A stretch of 55,009 nucleotides of DNA from Clostridium sp. (GTDB lineage: Bacteria > Bacillota > Clostridia > Lachnospirales > Lachnospiraceae): NCBI GenBank assembly GCA_023667695.1, contig JAMOZY010000017.1:1-55009 (forward strand), read 5' to 3'. Shown here one piece after another: positions 42,211 through 50,323 of the stretch. The first letter of the stretch is position 1. Every line of letters starts with the position of its first letter. A program made the translations under genes and the position numbers. The notes beneath the pieces are model-generated. The model ran no database searches. It was not told the origin of the DNA and saw nothing but the letters and a program-made list of their open reading frames with translations.

Positions 42211-42979
42211 TCTGATACCGGCAGCAGGGATTCTGGCAGCATTGGTAATCTGGCAGGTAATCAGTATGGCAGGAATCATTCCCGGCTATATGCTTCCATC
42301 ACCCTTGGAAGTATTTCAGGCGTTTATAGCTGATTTCCCATTGCTGATGCAGCATGCAAAGGTAACTCTGCTAGAAGCAGCATTAGGACTGGTTTGTGGT
42401 GTGGGCTTGGGCTTTTTGTCTGCGGCATTCATGGATGCCTTTGAACCGGTTCGCAAGGGACTGTATCCCATTTTGGTACTGACCCAAACGGTTCCGCCGG
42501 TGGCGATTGCCCCACTGTTGATTTTATGGTTTTCTTATGGAATTGCCCCTAAGGTGGTTTTGGTGGTATTGGTTTCGTTCTTTCCCATTGCCATAGGTTT
42601 GTTAGAAGGCTTTCAATCCGTTGATTCTGATATGATTCGGCTGATGCGTTCCATGAAGGCGAACCGGTGGCAGATTTTTTTGCATGTGAAGCTGCCCAGT
42701 GCTTTGGGGGAATTTTTTTCCGGCTTGAAGATTGCAGTGGCATATTCCGTTGTAGGTGCAGTGATTGCTGAGTGGCTGGGAGGACTGAGCGGGCTGGGCG
42801 TTTATATGACCAGAGTGAAAAAGTCCTATGATTATGATAAGATGTTTGCTGTTATTTTTCTGATATCAGCCATTAGTCTGTTGCTGATGGCAGTTGTAAA
42901 AACCGCTCAATATCATATGATGCCATGGAGTCATTGCAGAGAGCAGGATGAAGTAAGGAAGCAGAAGAATGGAAAGTAA
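42182..42979 (+). CDS. thiX: ABC transporter permease for a thiamine precursor (ThiX-like)
   Basis: A 265-residue BPD_transp_1 permease with six membrane segments. The coupling-helix EAA motif is visible in LMRSMKANRWQIFLHVKLPSALGEFFSGLK. It is of the SsuC/TauC/ThiX group. Its neighbours are a TPP riboswitch, a thiamine-binding protein, an NMT1-type binding protein and an ATPase, which fix the substrate class as hydroxymethylpyrimidine or a related precursor. The ATG at 42182 lies inside the end of the preceding gene. Confidence 0.92.
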   Translation: MKKQRSIIRNLIPAAGILAALVIWQVISMAGIIPGYMLPSPLEVFQAFIADFPLLMQHAKVTLLEAALGLVCGVGLGFLSAAFMDAFEPVRKGLYPILVLTQTVPPVAIAPLLILWFSYGIAPKVVLVVLVSFFPIAIGLLEGFQSVDSDMIRLMRSMKANRWQIFLHVKLPSALGEFFSGLKIAVAYSVVGAVIAEWLGGLSGLGVYMTRVKKSYDYDKMFAVIFLISAISLLLMAVVKTAQYHMMPWSHCREQDEVRKQKNGK

Positions 42980-43087
42980 TCCAGGCTATTCATGATATAA
43001 GGAAATGATTAGGCAAAATGGGCGAAGATACTATGTATGACTAATAGTGATATAAACGCGGAAAATAAAACAAGGAGAAATAAATTG

Positions 43088-44086
43088 ATGAAAATGTGGA
43101 AGAAAATCACAGGCATATTTTTGACAGGTGCGTTAATAGTTGCCGGATGTGGCTGCGGAACGAATACAGAAAAGAATGCAGAAGGGCAGACGGAGATTAC
43201 ATTTGTTCTGGACTGGACCCCGAATACCAATCATACTGGTCTGTATGTGGCACAAGAGCTGGGATATTTTGAGGATGCGGGACTGACGGTTACCATTGTC
43301 CAGCCGCCGGAGGATGGAGCAACCACCATGGTAGCATCCGGACAGGCACAGTTTGGAATTGATTTTCAGGATTATCTGACACCGGTCTTTACATCGGAGG
43401 ATAAAATGCCGGTGGAGGCAGTAGCGGCGATTCTCCAGCACAATACCTCCGGTATTATTTCCTTGCAGGAGGATGGTATTATCTCTCCGGCAGACATGGA
43501 GGGTAAGAATTATGCTACATGGAATCTGGCAATCGAGCAGGCGATTTTAAGAAATGTAGTAGAAGCAGACGGCGGAGATTTTGATAACGTTAACCTGATA
43601 CCGGAATATGTAACGGATGTGCCGACGGCTTTACAGCAGGATATTGATGCAGTCTGGATTTATTATGCATGGGATGGCATTTCCACAGAGGTTGCCGGAT
43701 TGGACACCAATATGTTTTATTTCAGGGATATCACACCGGAATTTGATTATTACAGTCCGGTCATAATTGCCAACACGGACTTTCTGGAATCCGATGGAGA
43801 TACGGCAAGGGCATTTCTGAATGCAGTCCGGAGGGGCTATGAGTATGCGATTGAGAATCCGGAGGAAGCGGCGGATATTCTTTGTGAAGCGGTTCCAGAG
43901 CTGAACCAGGAGATGGTAAAGAAAAGCCAGATATGGCTGGCGAATCAGTATAAGGCGGAAGTGGAGCAGTGGGGGTATATTGACCAGACCCGTTGGGATG
44001 CCTTCTATGCATGGCTGTATGAAAATGATTTGTCGGAAGAAATACCGTCTGGCTATGGATTTACCAATGAGTATTTAAGCGAATAA
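43088..44086 (+). CDS. thiY: Thiamine-precursor substrate-binding lipoprotein (ThiY-like, NMT1 family)
   Basis: A 332-residue lipoprotein. The signal ends LIVAGCGCG with the lipid Cys at about residue 20. The NMT1/THI5-like domain begins ITFVLDWTPNTNHTGLYVAQELGYFEDAGL, the classic pyrimidine-binding pattern, and continues with VASGQAQFGIDFQDYL and AVWIYYAWDG. It captures formyl-aminopyrimidine or hydroxymethylpyrimidine for the permease. The ATG at 43088 follows AAGGAG; a start at 43037 would add 17 residues before the signal peptide. Confidence 0.93.
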   Translation: MKMWKKITGIFLTGALIVAGCGCGTNTEKNAEGQTEITFVLDWTPNTNHTGLYVAQELGYFEDAGLTVTIVQPPEDGATTMVASGQAQFGIDFQDYLTPVFTSEDKMPVEAVAAILQHNTSGIISLQEDGIISPADMEGKNYATWNLAIEQAILRNVVEADGGDFDNVNLIPEYVTDVPTALQQDIDAVWIYYAWDGISTEVAGLDTNMFYFRDITPEFDYYSPVIIANTDFLESDGDTARAFLNAVRRGYEYAIENPEEAADILCEAVPELNQEMVKKSQIWLANQYKAEVEQWGYIDQTRWDAFYAWLYENDLSEEIPSGYGFTNEYLSE

Positions 44087-44101
44087 CAGCGAGGCGCGCA
44101 G

Positions 44102-44860
44102 ATGATATTACAAGCGGAACATATTTCAAAAGCATATGGAGAAAAGCAGGTGCTTGGGGATATATCGATTCATCTGGAGGCAGGAGAGCTGGTATGTCTG
44201 CTAGGTGTAAGCGGTGTAGGAAAGACCACCTTATTCAATATATTAGCTGGACTGGAAAGACCGGATTCCGGCAGGGTTCTTTTAGAACAGAGGGAGATTA
44301 CCGGACAGTCCGGGAATCTGAGCTATATGCTGCAAAAGGATTTGTTATTACCACATAAAACCGTTTTGGATAATGTAACACTGCCGTTAATCTTAGCAGG
44401 CATGAAGAAGAAGGAAGCCAGGGAAAAGGTGGAGCCTTATTTTATTCCCTTTGGACTGGATGGCACTCAGAAGAATTATCCGGTGCAGTTGTCCGGTGGT
44501 ATGCGTCAGCGTGCTGCCCTCCTTCGAACCTACATGTGCGGCGATAAGGTGGCTTTGCTGGATGAACCCTTTAGTGCTTTGGATACATTGACCCGGACGG
44601 CAGTACAGGAATGGTATCTGGGAGTGATGGAAGAAATCAAGCTGTCTACCTTGTTCATTACCCATGATATTGATGAGGCGATACTACTGTCAGACCGTAT
44701 CTATATCATGAATGGAACGCCGGCAGGAATCTCGGCGGAGCTGGCAATCATACAGTCGAAGCCAAGAACCAGTGACTTTCTTATAAGCGATGCATTTTTG
44801 GACTATAAGAGAACCATCCGGAGGCTTTTGGATGGTTCTAATCCGGAAGCCCTAAGGTAA
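44102..44860 (+). CDS. thiZ: ABC transporter ATPase for a thiamine precursor (ThiZ-like)
   Basis: A 252-residue ATPase of the SsuB/TauB/ThiZ group. Walker A is GVSGVGKTTL near residue 38, the signature LSGGMRQRAALLRT near 128, Walker B VALLDEPFSALD near 150 and the switch His in FITHDIDEAI. It starts 15 bases after the binding protein gene and ends the TPP-controlled operon. Confidence 0.93.
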   Translation: MILQAEHISKAYGEKQVLGDISIHLEAGELVCLLGVSGVGKTTLFNILAGLERPDSGRVLLEQREITGQSGNLSYMLQKDLLLPHKTVLDNVTLPLILAGMKKKEAREKVEPYFIPFGLDGTQKNYPVQLSGGMRQRAALLRTYMCGDKVALLDEPFSALDTLTRTAVQEWYLGVMEEIKLSTLFITHDIDEAILLSDRIYIMNGTPAGISAELAIIQSKPRTSDFLISDAFLDYKRTIRRLLDGSNPEALR

Positions 44861-44863
44861 GAC

Positions 44864-45118
44864 TTAGGACTTCCGCTTTTTTACGGCTTCGCTAAGGATA
44901 TATTCTATCTGACCGTTAATAGAACGAAAATCGTCTTCCGCCCATTGGGCAATGGCATCCCACAGGGTAGGGGAAAGACGTAACAGAAGCTGCTTTTTTG
45001 CAGCTTCCTTTGTCTTTAATTTTTTTTCCTTTTGCAGGATTTCCTGTTCCAATGCATGAATCTTATCAAGTCGTTCCTGTAATCGTTGTTCTTTTTGTTC
45101 CAGTGATTCCTCTGTCAT
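44864..45118 (-). CDS. Ribbon-helix-helix (Arc-like) DNA-binding protein
   Basis: An 84-residue protein. The N-terminal half is a charged helix, probably a coiled coil (EESLEQKEQRLQERLDKI). The C-terminal part, KKQLLLRLSPTLWDAIAQWAEDDFRSINGQIEYILSEAV read in sections, fits a ribbon (QLLLRLS) and two helices of the Arc/MetJ fold. It lies 14 bases after the SPFH gene in one operon. Arc-like genes paired with SPFH proteins recur in bacteria. Three 11-bp spaced sites in the operon promoter are plausible targets. GGGAGG precedes the ATG. Confidence 0.82.
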   Translation of the reverse strand: MTEESLEQKEQRLQERLDKIHALEQEILQKEKKLKTKEAAKKQLLLRLSPTLWDAIAQWAEDDFRSINGQIEYILSEAVKKRKS

Positions 45119-45132
45119 GCAGCACCTCCCGG

Positions 45133-46155
45133 TTAATAGATACTTCCACTATTGACAATCGGTTGTGTATCCTTTCCAGAGCAGAGAACGACTAACAGAT
45201 TAGAGACCATGGCTGCTTTCCGCTCTTCATCAAGGATAACAATTTCTTCATCTCCTAATTTATCAATTGCCATCTTAACCATACTGACAGCACCATCTAC
45301 GATTTTCTGACGGGCAGCAATAATAGCAGTTGCCTGTTGACGCTGCAGCATGGCGGCGGCAATTTCTTCTGCATAGGATAAATGAGTGATTCGCACCTCT
45401 TCAATTTCCAGTCCGGCAAATTCCACCCGCTTTTTTAATTCCGCTTTCATACTGTCCGCTATTTCCTGGGAACTTCCCCGGAGTGTCTTTTCATTCTCCT
45501 CTTCATTTTCCTCTAACGAGTCATATGGATAAAGACGGGCGATATTACGAATGGTGGAATCGGTCTGTGTGGAGAGAAAATTATTATAATCATCAACATT
45601 AAAAACTGCTTTCGTCGGGTTCACCACTTTCCAGATAACGACGGCACCGATGATGATAGGATTTCCCAGAACATCATTTACCTTTTGTACACCATTGTTC
45701 AAGGTGGCGGATTTTAAGGAAATGGTCTTTCTGCTGTTTAAGTTGATGGAAGCGGCAGCCTGTGTCTGTTCCGAAGCGGCAGAGGATTTTATTGCCTGTT
45801 CGGTTATAACACGTTCATACCGGGGGCAGTTGGCAACTGCAAAAGGGTGAATAAAGAAAAATCCGGATGATAGAATCGTTCCATAATAACGCCCAAACAG
45901 AGTCAGAACTAAGGCTTCATTTGGTCTAACGGTACGAAGTCCCGGATAGATGAAGAAGGTGGCAATAAATATAATGCCGCAAATAATCGCTATGACCGCG
46001 GTCATGCCTCCGGTAAACAGCTTATATTCTTCGTGAGCAATCAATACACCAATAAAGCCAGCCAAAGAGGCAAGGGAGCAAAGAATAGTAATGAGTAAGA
46101 TACCAATACCGTTCACAGGTTTTAGTGCTTTTTGTTCAATTTCATGTTGGTCCAT
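45133..46155 (-). CDS. SPFH/band 7 domain membrane protein
   Basis: A 340-residue protein. Two membrane segments (about 17-40 and 47-72) are followed by an SPFH domain starting YPGLRTVRPNEALVLTLFGRYYGT and containing NPIIIGAVVIWKVVNPTKAVFNVDDY. Near the end, AGLEIEEVRITHLSYAEEIAAAMLQRQQA is typical of this SPFH subgroup. SPFH proteins form oligomeric membrane platforms. The downstream ribbon-helix-helix gene is in the same operon. AAGGAGG precedes the ATG. Confidence 0.92.
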   Translation of the reverse strand: MDQHEIEQKALKPVNGIGILLITILCSLASLAGFIGVLIAHEEYKLFTGGMTAVIAIICGIIFIATFFIYPGLRTVRPNEALVLTLFGRYYGTILSSGFFFIHPFAVANCPRYERVITEQAIKSSAASEQTQAAASINLNSRKTISLKSATLNNGVQKVNDVLGNPIIIGAVVIWKVVNPTKAVFNVDDYNNFLSTQTDSTIRNIARLYPYDSLEENEEENEKTLRGSSQEIADSMKAELKKRVEFAGLEIEEVRITHLSYAEEIAAAMLQRQQATAIIAARQKIVDGAVSMVKMAIDKLGDEEIVILDEERKAAMVSNLLVVLCSGKDTQPIVNSGSIY

Positions 46156-46174
46156 AGAATCATCCTCCTTAAAG

Positions 46175-46204
46175 TGATATCATTTTGATATCATAAAAAT
46201 ATCA
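46175..46204. promoter_or_regulatory. Three-site operator of the SPFH-RHH operon
   Basis: TGATATCA occurs at 46175-46182 and 46186-46193, and a degenerate copy AAATATCA at 46197-46204. The centres are exactly 11 bp apart, one helical turn, which suits side-by-side binding by ribbon-helix-helix dimers. The sites cover the -10 box and transcription start region of the minus-strand promoter, so binding should repress. Confidence 0.7.
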
Positions 46205-46224
46205 CAGCAAATAGAAGATGTCAA
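46196..46224 (-). promoter_or_regulatory. Sigma-A promoter of the SPFH-RHH operon
   Basis: On the minus strand TTGACA (46224-46219) and TATTTT (46201-46196) are 17 bases apart. The -10 box lies inside the operator array. Confidence 0.75.
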
Positions 46225-46282
46225 GGCGGATAAAAATGATTTTATTATAAATAGAATTATGGAAATTGCATATAATAAGTTC

Positions 46283-46312
46283 TTGACAGTAAAAATGTGT
46301 TTATGATACTAT
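46283..46312 (+). promoter_or_regulatory. Sigma-A promoter of ptsG
   Basis: TTGACA at 46283-46288 and TACTAT at 46307-46312 are 18 bases apart. The RAT antiterminator sequence begins about 10 bases downstream. Confidence 0.75.
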
Positions 46313-46321
46313 TAATTCATA

Positions 46322-46361
46322 ATAGAATTGCATGTTACTGGTAAGCAGGCATTAGCAATAC
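46322..46361 (+). promoter_or_regulatory. Ribonucleic antiterminator (RAT) of ptsG
   Basis: The core GTTACTGGTAAGCAGGCAT matches the target of BglG/GlcT antiterminators. AATTGC and GCAAT outside it close the hairpin. The 3' side (TAGCAATAC) is shared with the 5' arm of the following terminator, so the two structures exclude each other. The cognate protein is encoded at 48749-49579. Confidence 0.85.
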
Positions 46362-46402
46362 ATAGATGGTGGTAGTTTATGTGTTGTTGGTGCTATTTTT
46401 TT
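46353..46402 (+). terminator. Conditional terminator of the ptsG leader
   Basis: TAGCA (46353-46357) pairs with TGCTA (46391-46395) and ATACATA with TATGTGT inside, with a bulge. Seven T residues follow. It overlaps the RAT on its 5' side. Confidence 0.8.
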
Positions 46403-46520
46403 GCCCCGATAGCATCCGGAACAAAACGACAGAAATCCCATGGATTTTATCCGGAAATCTGTTCTCAATCCGGCGCAGCTTTCATAAACTTTCACCACGA
46501 AAAAGAAAGGAGAATGTGTT

Positions 46521-48665
46521 ATGAAAGACAAGATTTTTGGAGTTTTGCAACGGGTCGGGCGTTCTTTTATGCTTCCGATTGCACTTCTTCCGGTAGCAGG
46601 TCTGCTGCTGGGACTTGGCAGTTCCTTTACCAATGCCACCATGTTAGAAGCATACAATCTGACGAACATCATGGGACCAGGAACTGTATTCTATATGATA
46701 TTTACCGTAATGAGTGAAGCGGGAAATGTCATATTTAATAATCTTCCACTGCTCTTTGCCATGGGTGTAGCCATTGGTATGGCAAAGCAGGAAAAGGAGG
46801 TTGCCGCCCTGGCATCTGTAGTTGCATTCTTTATCATGCATGCGTCTATCAGTGCCATGATTTCGTTGAATGGCGGTACGGAAAATATGTTAAACGGTTC
46901 TACTGCGAATGTACTGGGAATCACTTCTCTGCAAATGGGTGTATTTGGTGGTATCATCGTTGGCCTGGGTGTGGCCGCCCTTCATAATCGGTTTTATAAA
47001 ATTGAACTGCCACAGGTTCTGTCCTTCTTTGGCGGTACCCGTTTCGTTCCGATTATTAGTGCCTTGGTATTCGTAGTCGTAGGTATCCTGATGTACTTTA
47101 TCTGGCCGATTATCCAGCAGGGTATTTTTGCAGTAGGGGATTTGGTTATGCGGTCCGGTTATGCAGGAACCTGGGTATATGGTTTTATGGAGCGGCTGTT
47201 GATTCCATTTGGATTGCACCATGTATTCTATCTTCCATTCTGGCAGACTGCAGTAGGCGGTACGATGGAAGTAAATGGACAGATGATTGAGGGCGCACAG
47301 AATATCTTCTTTGCACAGCTGGCAGACCCGAGTACCACAGAATTCTCAGTAGAGGCAACCCGGTTTATGTCCGGTAAGTTCCCATTGATGATTTTTGGTC
47401 TGCCTGGAGCCGCATTGGCAATGTATAAGACGGCAAAGCCGGAGAATAAGAAAAAGGTAGCCGGTCTGTTGTTCTCCGCAGCATTGACTTCTATGCTGAC
47501 TGGTATTACAGAACCATTGGAGTTCACCTTCCTGTTTGTTGCACCGCTATTATATGGAATACATTGCGTATTTGCCGGTCTTGCTTATATGCTGATGCAT
47601 GTATTTAATGTAGGTGTAGGTATGACCTTCTCCGGTGGTTTGATTGATATGTTCCTGTTTGGTATCTTACAGGGAAATGGAAAGACTCACTGGATTTGGA
47701 TTGTAATCGTAGGTATTGGTTACTTTGTAGTATATTACTTCCTGTTCAGTCTGCTGATTCGGAAAATGAATCTGAATACTCCGGGCCGTGATGATTCCGA
47801 GGAAGTAAAGCTGTATCGTAGAAGTGATGTAGAAGCAAAGAAAAAATCAGGAAAAGACGGAAAGGCAGAAGAAGGTGAGGCAGACGAACTCTCCATTGCC
47901 ATAACTGCCGGACTTGGTGGAAAGAAGAATATCTCAGATGTAGATTGTTGTGCAACCAGACTTCGCTGTACGGTATTTGATGCAGCAAAGGTTGATGAAG
48001 GCATCTTAAAGAGTACCGGAGCTTCCGGCGTGATTAAGAAGGGAACCGGAATTCAGGTCATATATGGACCGCGGGTTTCCGTTATTAAATCAAATCTGCA
48101 GGAATATCTGGAGCATGCGCCGGAGGAGGAAGTATATTCTGCAAAGGAAGCAGAGCCGGAGGAAAAGGCAGAGCCAAAGGATGCCGGAACTAAAAAGGTA
48201 GTTCAGTCCATTATCATTCATAGTCCGATGACTGGAACTGCAGGCGGAATCGAGACAGCGCCAGATGAGGGATTTGCACAGAAGATGATGGGTGACGGTG
48301 CGGTAGTCGAGCCAAAGACCAATGAGGTAGCTGCACCGGCAAATGGCGAGATTGCATTTGTATTTCCATCGAAGCATGCCATTGGTTTTGTGACGGAGGA
48401 TGGTATATCCATGCTGCTGCACGTAGGTATTGATACAGTGAATTTAGAAGGAGAAGGCTTTGAAGTTCTTGTGAACGAGGGCGACAAGGTATCTGCGGGA
48501 ACCCCATTGATGAAGCTGGATTTAGATTTGCTTCGGGAGAAGGCGCCATCCCTGGTTTCACCAATCATTTGTACAGAATTAGAAGATAATCAGGTGATAC
48601 GGATTCTGAAGACCGGAGAGGTCAAGACCGGAGATGAACTGTATGCCGTAGATATACTGGAATAA
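46521..48665 (+). CDS. ptsG: PTS glucose-type transporter subunit IICBA
   Basis: A 714-residue membrane enzyme that imports and phosphorylates glucose or a related sugar. The EIIC domain (residues 1 to about 420) begins LQRVGRSFMLPIALLPVAGLLLG and contains the GITEPLEFTFLFVAP substrate motif. EIIB follows at about 455-535 with the phospho-Cys in DCCATRLRCTV. EIIA is at about 570-705 with the active His in MLLHVGIDTVNLEG. Order C-B-A and length fit GlcT-regulated PtsG proteins. Its leader has a RAT and terminator, and the antiterminator gene follows. AAAGGAG precedes the ATG. Confidence 0.96.
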   Translation: MKDKIFGVLQRVGRSFMLPIALLPVAGLLLGLGSSFTNATMLEAYNLTNIMGPGTVFYMIFTVMSEAGNVIFNNLPLLFAMGVAIGMAKQEKEVAALASVVAFFIMHASISAMISLNGGTENMLNGSTANVLGITSLQMGVFGGIIVGLGVAALHNRFYKIELPQVLSFFGGTRFVPIISALVFVVVGILMYFIWPIIQQGIFAVGDLVMRSGYAGTWVYGFMERLLIPFGLHHVFYLPFWQTAVGGTMEVNGQMIEGAQNIFFAQLADPSTTEFSVEATRFMSGKFPLMIFGLPGAALAMYKTAKPENKKKVAGLLFSAALTSMLTGITEPLEFTFLFVAPLLYGIHCVFAGLAYMLMHVFNVGVGMTFSGGLIDMFLFGILQGNGKTHWIWIVIVGIGYFVVYYFLFSLLIRKMNLNTPGRDDSEEVKLYRRSDVEAKKKSGKDGKAEEGEADELSIAITAGLGGKKNISDVDCCATRLRCTVFDAAKVDEGILKSTGASGVIKKGTGIQVIYGPRVSVIKSNLQEYLEHAPEEEVYSAKEAEPEEKAEPKDAGTKKVVQSIIIHSPMTGTAGGIETAPDEGFAQKMMGDGAVVEPKTNEVAAPANGEIAFVFPSKHAIGFVTEDGISMLLHVGIDTVNLEGEGFEVLVNEGDKVSAGTPLMKLDLDLLREKAPSLVSPIICTELEDNQVIRILKTGEVKTGDELYAVDILE

Positions 48666-48688
48666 AAGACCAGCTGGAAGCAACCAGC

Positions 48689-48722
48689 CATGCTGCTATT
48701 CGGGCAGCCGGATAGCAGCATG
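48689..48722 (+). repeat. 15-bp hairpin between ptsG and the antiterminator gene
   Basis: CATGCTGCTATTCGG (48689-48703) pairs with 48708-48722 with one wobble around a GCAG loop. No T run follows, so it is more likely to stabilise the upstream mRNA or limit expression of the next gene than to terminate. Confidence 0.7.
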
Positions 48723-48748
48723 AAATAAAGAAGAATGGGAGTGAAACA

Positions 48749-49579
48749 ATGTACCGGATTATTAAGACACTGAATCACAATGCCATATTAGCTGCGGACA
48801 TGGAGGACAATCAGGAATATATTCTGCTAGGAAAGGGCATCGGCTTTGGAAAGAAGGTTTCAGAGCGGTTGGAAGCACCAGAGGATGTTAGTATATATTC
48901 TTTAAGGAATGTGTCCGAACAGGGGAAAGCAAAAGAATTTGTTCGGGATATTCCGGCTGAATGTTTTGAAATCTCCAATCGGATTCTGGAACAGGCAGAG
49001 GCGGAGTTTGGTAAGATAGACCGGGACATTTTATTTCCCATGGCAAATCATATCGCATATGCCGTGAAACGCATACAGGCAGGAGAGCAGATTAGCAATC
49101 CCCTTACCAGTGATATTCGGATATTATTTTATAAGGAATATAAGATTGCGGAATTATCCAGAGCGCTGTTAAAGGAAATGATGCAGGTAGAGATTATGGA
49201 GGATGAAATCGGTTACATAGCATTGCATGTGCATTCCAGCATTGAAGACGAAAAGGTTGCGACCTCCATGCAGATGGCAATGGTGGTACGGGAGTGCGTA
49301 TCGCTGATAGAAAAACAGACCAGAGCGGAGATTGACATTTTGTCTTTGGATTATAACCGGTTAATGAATCATGTAAAGTTCATGTTTGCCCGTGTGGTAA
49401 GCGGTGAGGTACTAAAGGTAAATATGAATGCTTATATTATGCAGAATTATCCCAAAGCATATGAAATTGCATCGACCGTATGTGAGCATATGGGAAGGGC
49501 ATTGAATAAGACATTGGAAGATGTAGAGATTGGGTATCTTGCCATGCATGTGGAACGGGTGTTGGCAGAAGAAAATTAG
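48749..49579 (+). CDS. glcT: BglG/GlcT family transcription antiterminator
   Basis: A 276-residue RNA-binding regulator. Residues 1-58 are the CAT RNA-binding domain (MYRIIKTLNHNAILA, LGKGIGFGKK). PRD1 covers about 65-170 with conserved His in NHIAYAVKR and LHVHSS. PRD2 covers about 175-276 with NHVKFMFAR and YLAMHVERV. PTS proteins phosphorylate these histidines to switch activity. Without sugar, the PTS keeps it inactive; with sugar it binds the RAT upstream of ptsG. glcT is named from RAT type and context; licT-like is the alternative. Confidence 0.92.
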   Translation: MYRIIKTLNHNAILAADMEDNQEYILLGKGIGFGKKVSERLEAPEDVSIYSLRNVSEQGKAKEFVRDIPAECFEISNRILEQAEAEFGKIDRDILFPMANHIAYAVKRIQAGEQISNPLTSDIRILFYKEYKIAELSRALLKEMMQVEIMEDEIGYIALHVHSSIEDEKVATSMQMAMVVRECVSLIEKQTRAEIDILSLDYNRLMNHVKFMFARVVSGEVLKVNMNAYIMQNYPKAYEIASTVCEHMGRALNKTLEDVEIGYLAMHVERVLAEEN

Positions 49580-49607
49580 ACTTTTTAATAAGGGTATGGT
49601 ATGATAT

Positions 49608-49732
49608 GACTTGAGGAGGAGTCCTTAAGTCGGACAGCAGTATCCGAAAGCAGAGCAGGCTATGCCATAGGCATAAGACTTGAGGAGGGACTCATCGCAG
49701 ATGGGAGGTATAACACTTTATCTGTCTGCTGT
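49608..49732 (+). promoter_or_regulatory. Structured leader RNA before the CheY-like gene
   Basis: Several pairings are visible. ACTTGAGGA (49609-49617) pairs with TCCTTAAGT (49622-49630). TATGCC (49661-49666) pairs with GGCATA (49670-49675). ACAGCAG (49634-49640) pairs with CTGCTGT (49726-49732) and would close a multi-stem structure. GACTTGAGGAGG occurs twice, at 49608-49619 and 49677-49688. GAGTCC (49619-49624) and GGACTC (49688-49693) offer an alternative pairing that would break the first hairpin. No T-run terminator is seen. The class is not recognised. Confidence 0.5.
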
Positions 49733-49774
49733 TGAAAAGCGGCAATTATGGATAGGGATTCAGGGGGCAAACGG

Positions 49775-50167
49775 ATGAAGATTTTAATTGTGGAGGATGA
49801 TTTTGTAAGTCGTAAATTTATGACAAAGTTTCTCTCCAAGTATGGCGCCTGCCAGACTGCAGAGGATGGCGAACAGGCAGTTAAAATGTATAAAGATGCA
49901 GTAGAACAGCAAAGACCCTATGATTTGATTTGTCTGGATATTGTAATGCCACGGATGGATGGATATAAAACACTGGAACTGATTCGGAGCTATGAAGAAG
50001 AAAAAGGGATAGCAGCTCAGGAAGGTGTAAAAGTCATCATGACAACCGGGATGGAAGTCGGTACGAACATCACCAAAGCCTTTGAATTAGGTTGTGTGGC
50101 ATATACCTCTAAGCCGATAGACATTGTACAATTCGACGGTCTGCTCCATCAATTGCAGTTGATATGA
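49775..50167 (+). CDS. Stand-alone receiver domain protein (CheY-like)
   Basis: A 130-residue single receiver domain. The acidic pocket is EDD at residues 7-9, the phosphoacceptor Asp lies in DLICLDIVMPRMDGY near residue 55, the Thr in VIMTTGME near 87 and the Lys in YTSKPID near 111. It has no output domain, so it acts by protein contact or phosphate relay. No histidine kinase is adjacent. The ATG at 49775 is chosen over 49748 because GGGGG at 49763-49767 precedes it. A structured leader lies upstream. Confidence 0.92.
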   Translation: MKILIVEDDFVSRKFMTKFLSKYGACQTAEDGEQAVKMYKDAVEQQRPYDLICLDIVMPRMDGYKTLELIRSYEEEKGIAAQEGVKVIMTTGMEVGTNITKAFELGCVAYTSKPIDIVQFDGLLHQLQLI

Positions 50168-50185
50168 ATTGCAATTCTGCTGTGC

Positions 50186-50312
50186 AGAAACAAAAATCAG
50201 CAAATGCGTGCAAGCTTGCTTGCAAAAGCATTTGCTGATTTTTGTTTCTATAGGGCGGAACGCCCACACCGAGCCGTAAGCGAGGTGATGTAGCTGAGCC
50301 GTAAGCGAGGTG
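50186..50312 (+). repeat. Hairpin repeat with conserved tail (element C)
   Basis: A perfect 22-bp stem is formed by 50186-50207 and 50228-50249, with an inner TGCAAG/CTTGCA stem. The GC-rich tail follows: GGGCGGAACGCCC folds as a short hairpin, then CACC-GAGCCGTAAGCGAG-GTG with a tandem G-A internal loop. GAGCCGTAAGCGAGGTG recurs at 50296-50312, 25 bases on. The tail plan matches element B at 16434-16470. It begins 19 bases after the CheY-like gene stop and ends 11 bases before the stop of the convergent gene, so the hairpin may act as a terminator for both. Confidence 0.65.
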
Positions 50313-50323
50313 GCACAGCCTAA

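Noticed and set aside
46379-46520. Coding start upstream of ptsG within the leader
   Set aside because: The frame overlaps the terminator and ptsG in another frame and lacks a product resembling any family.
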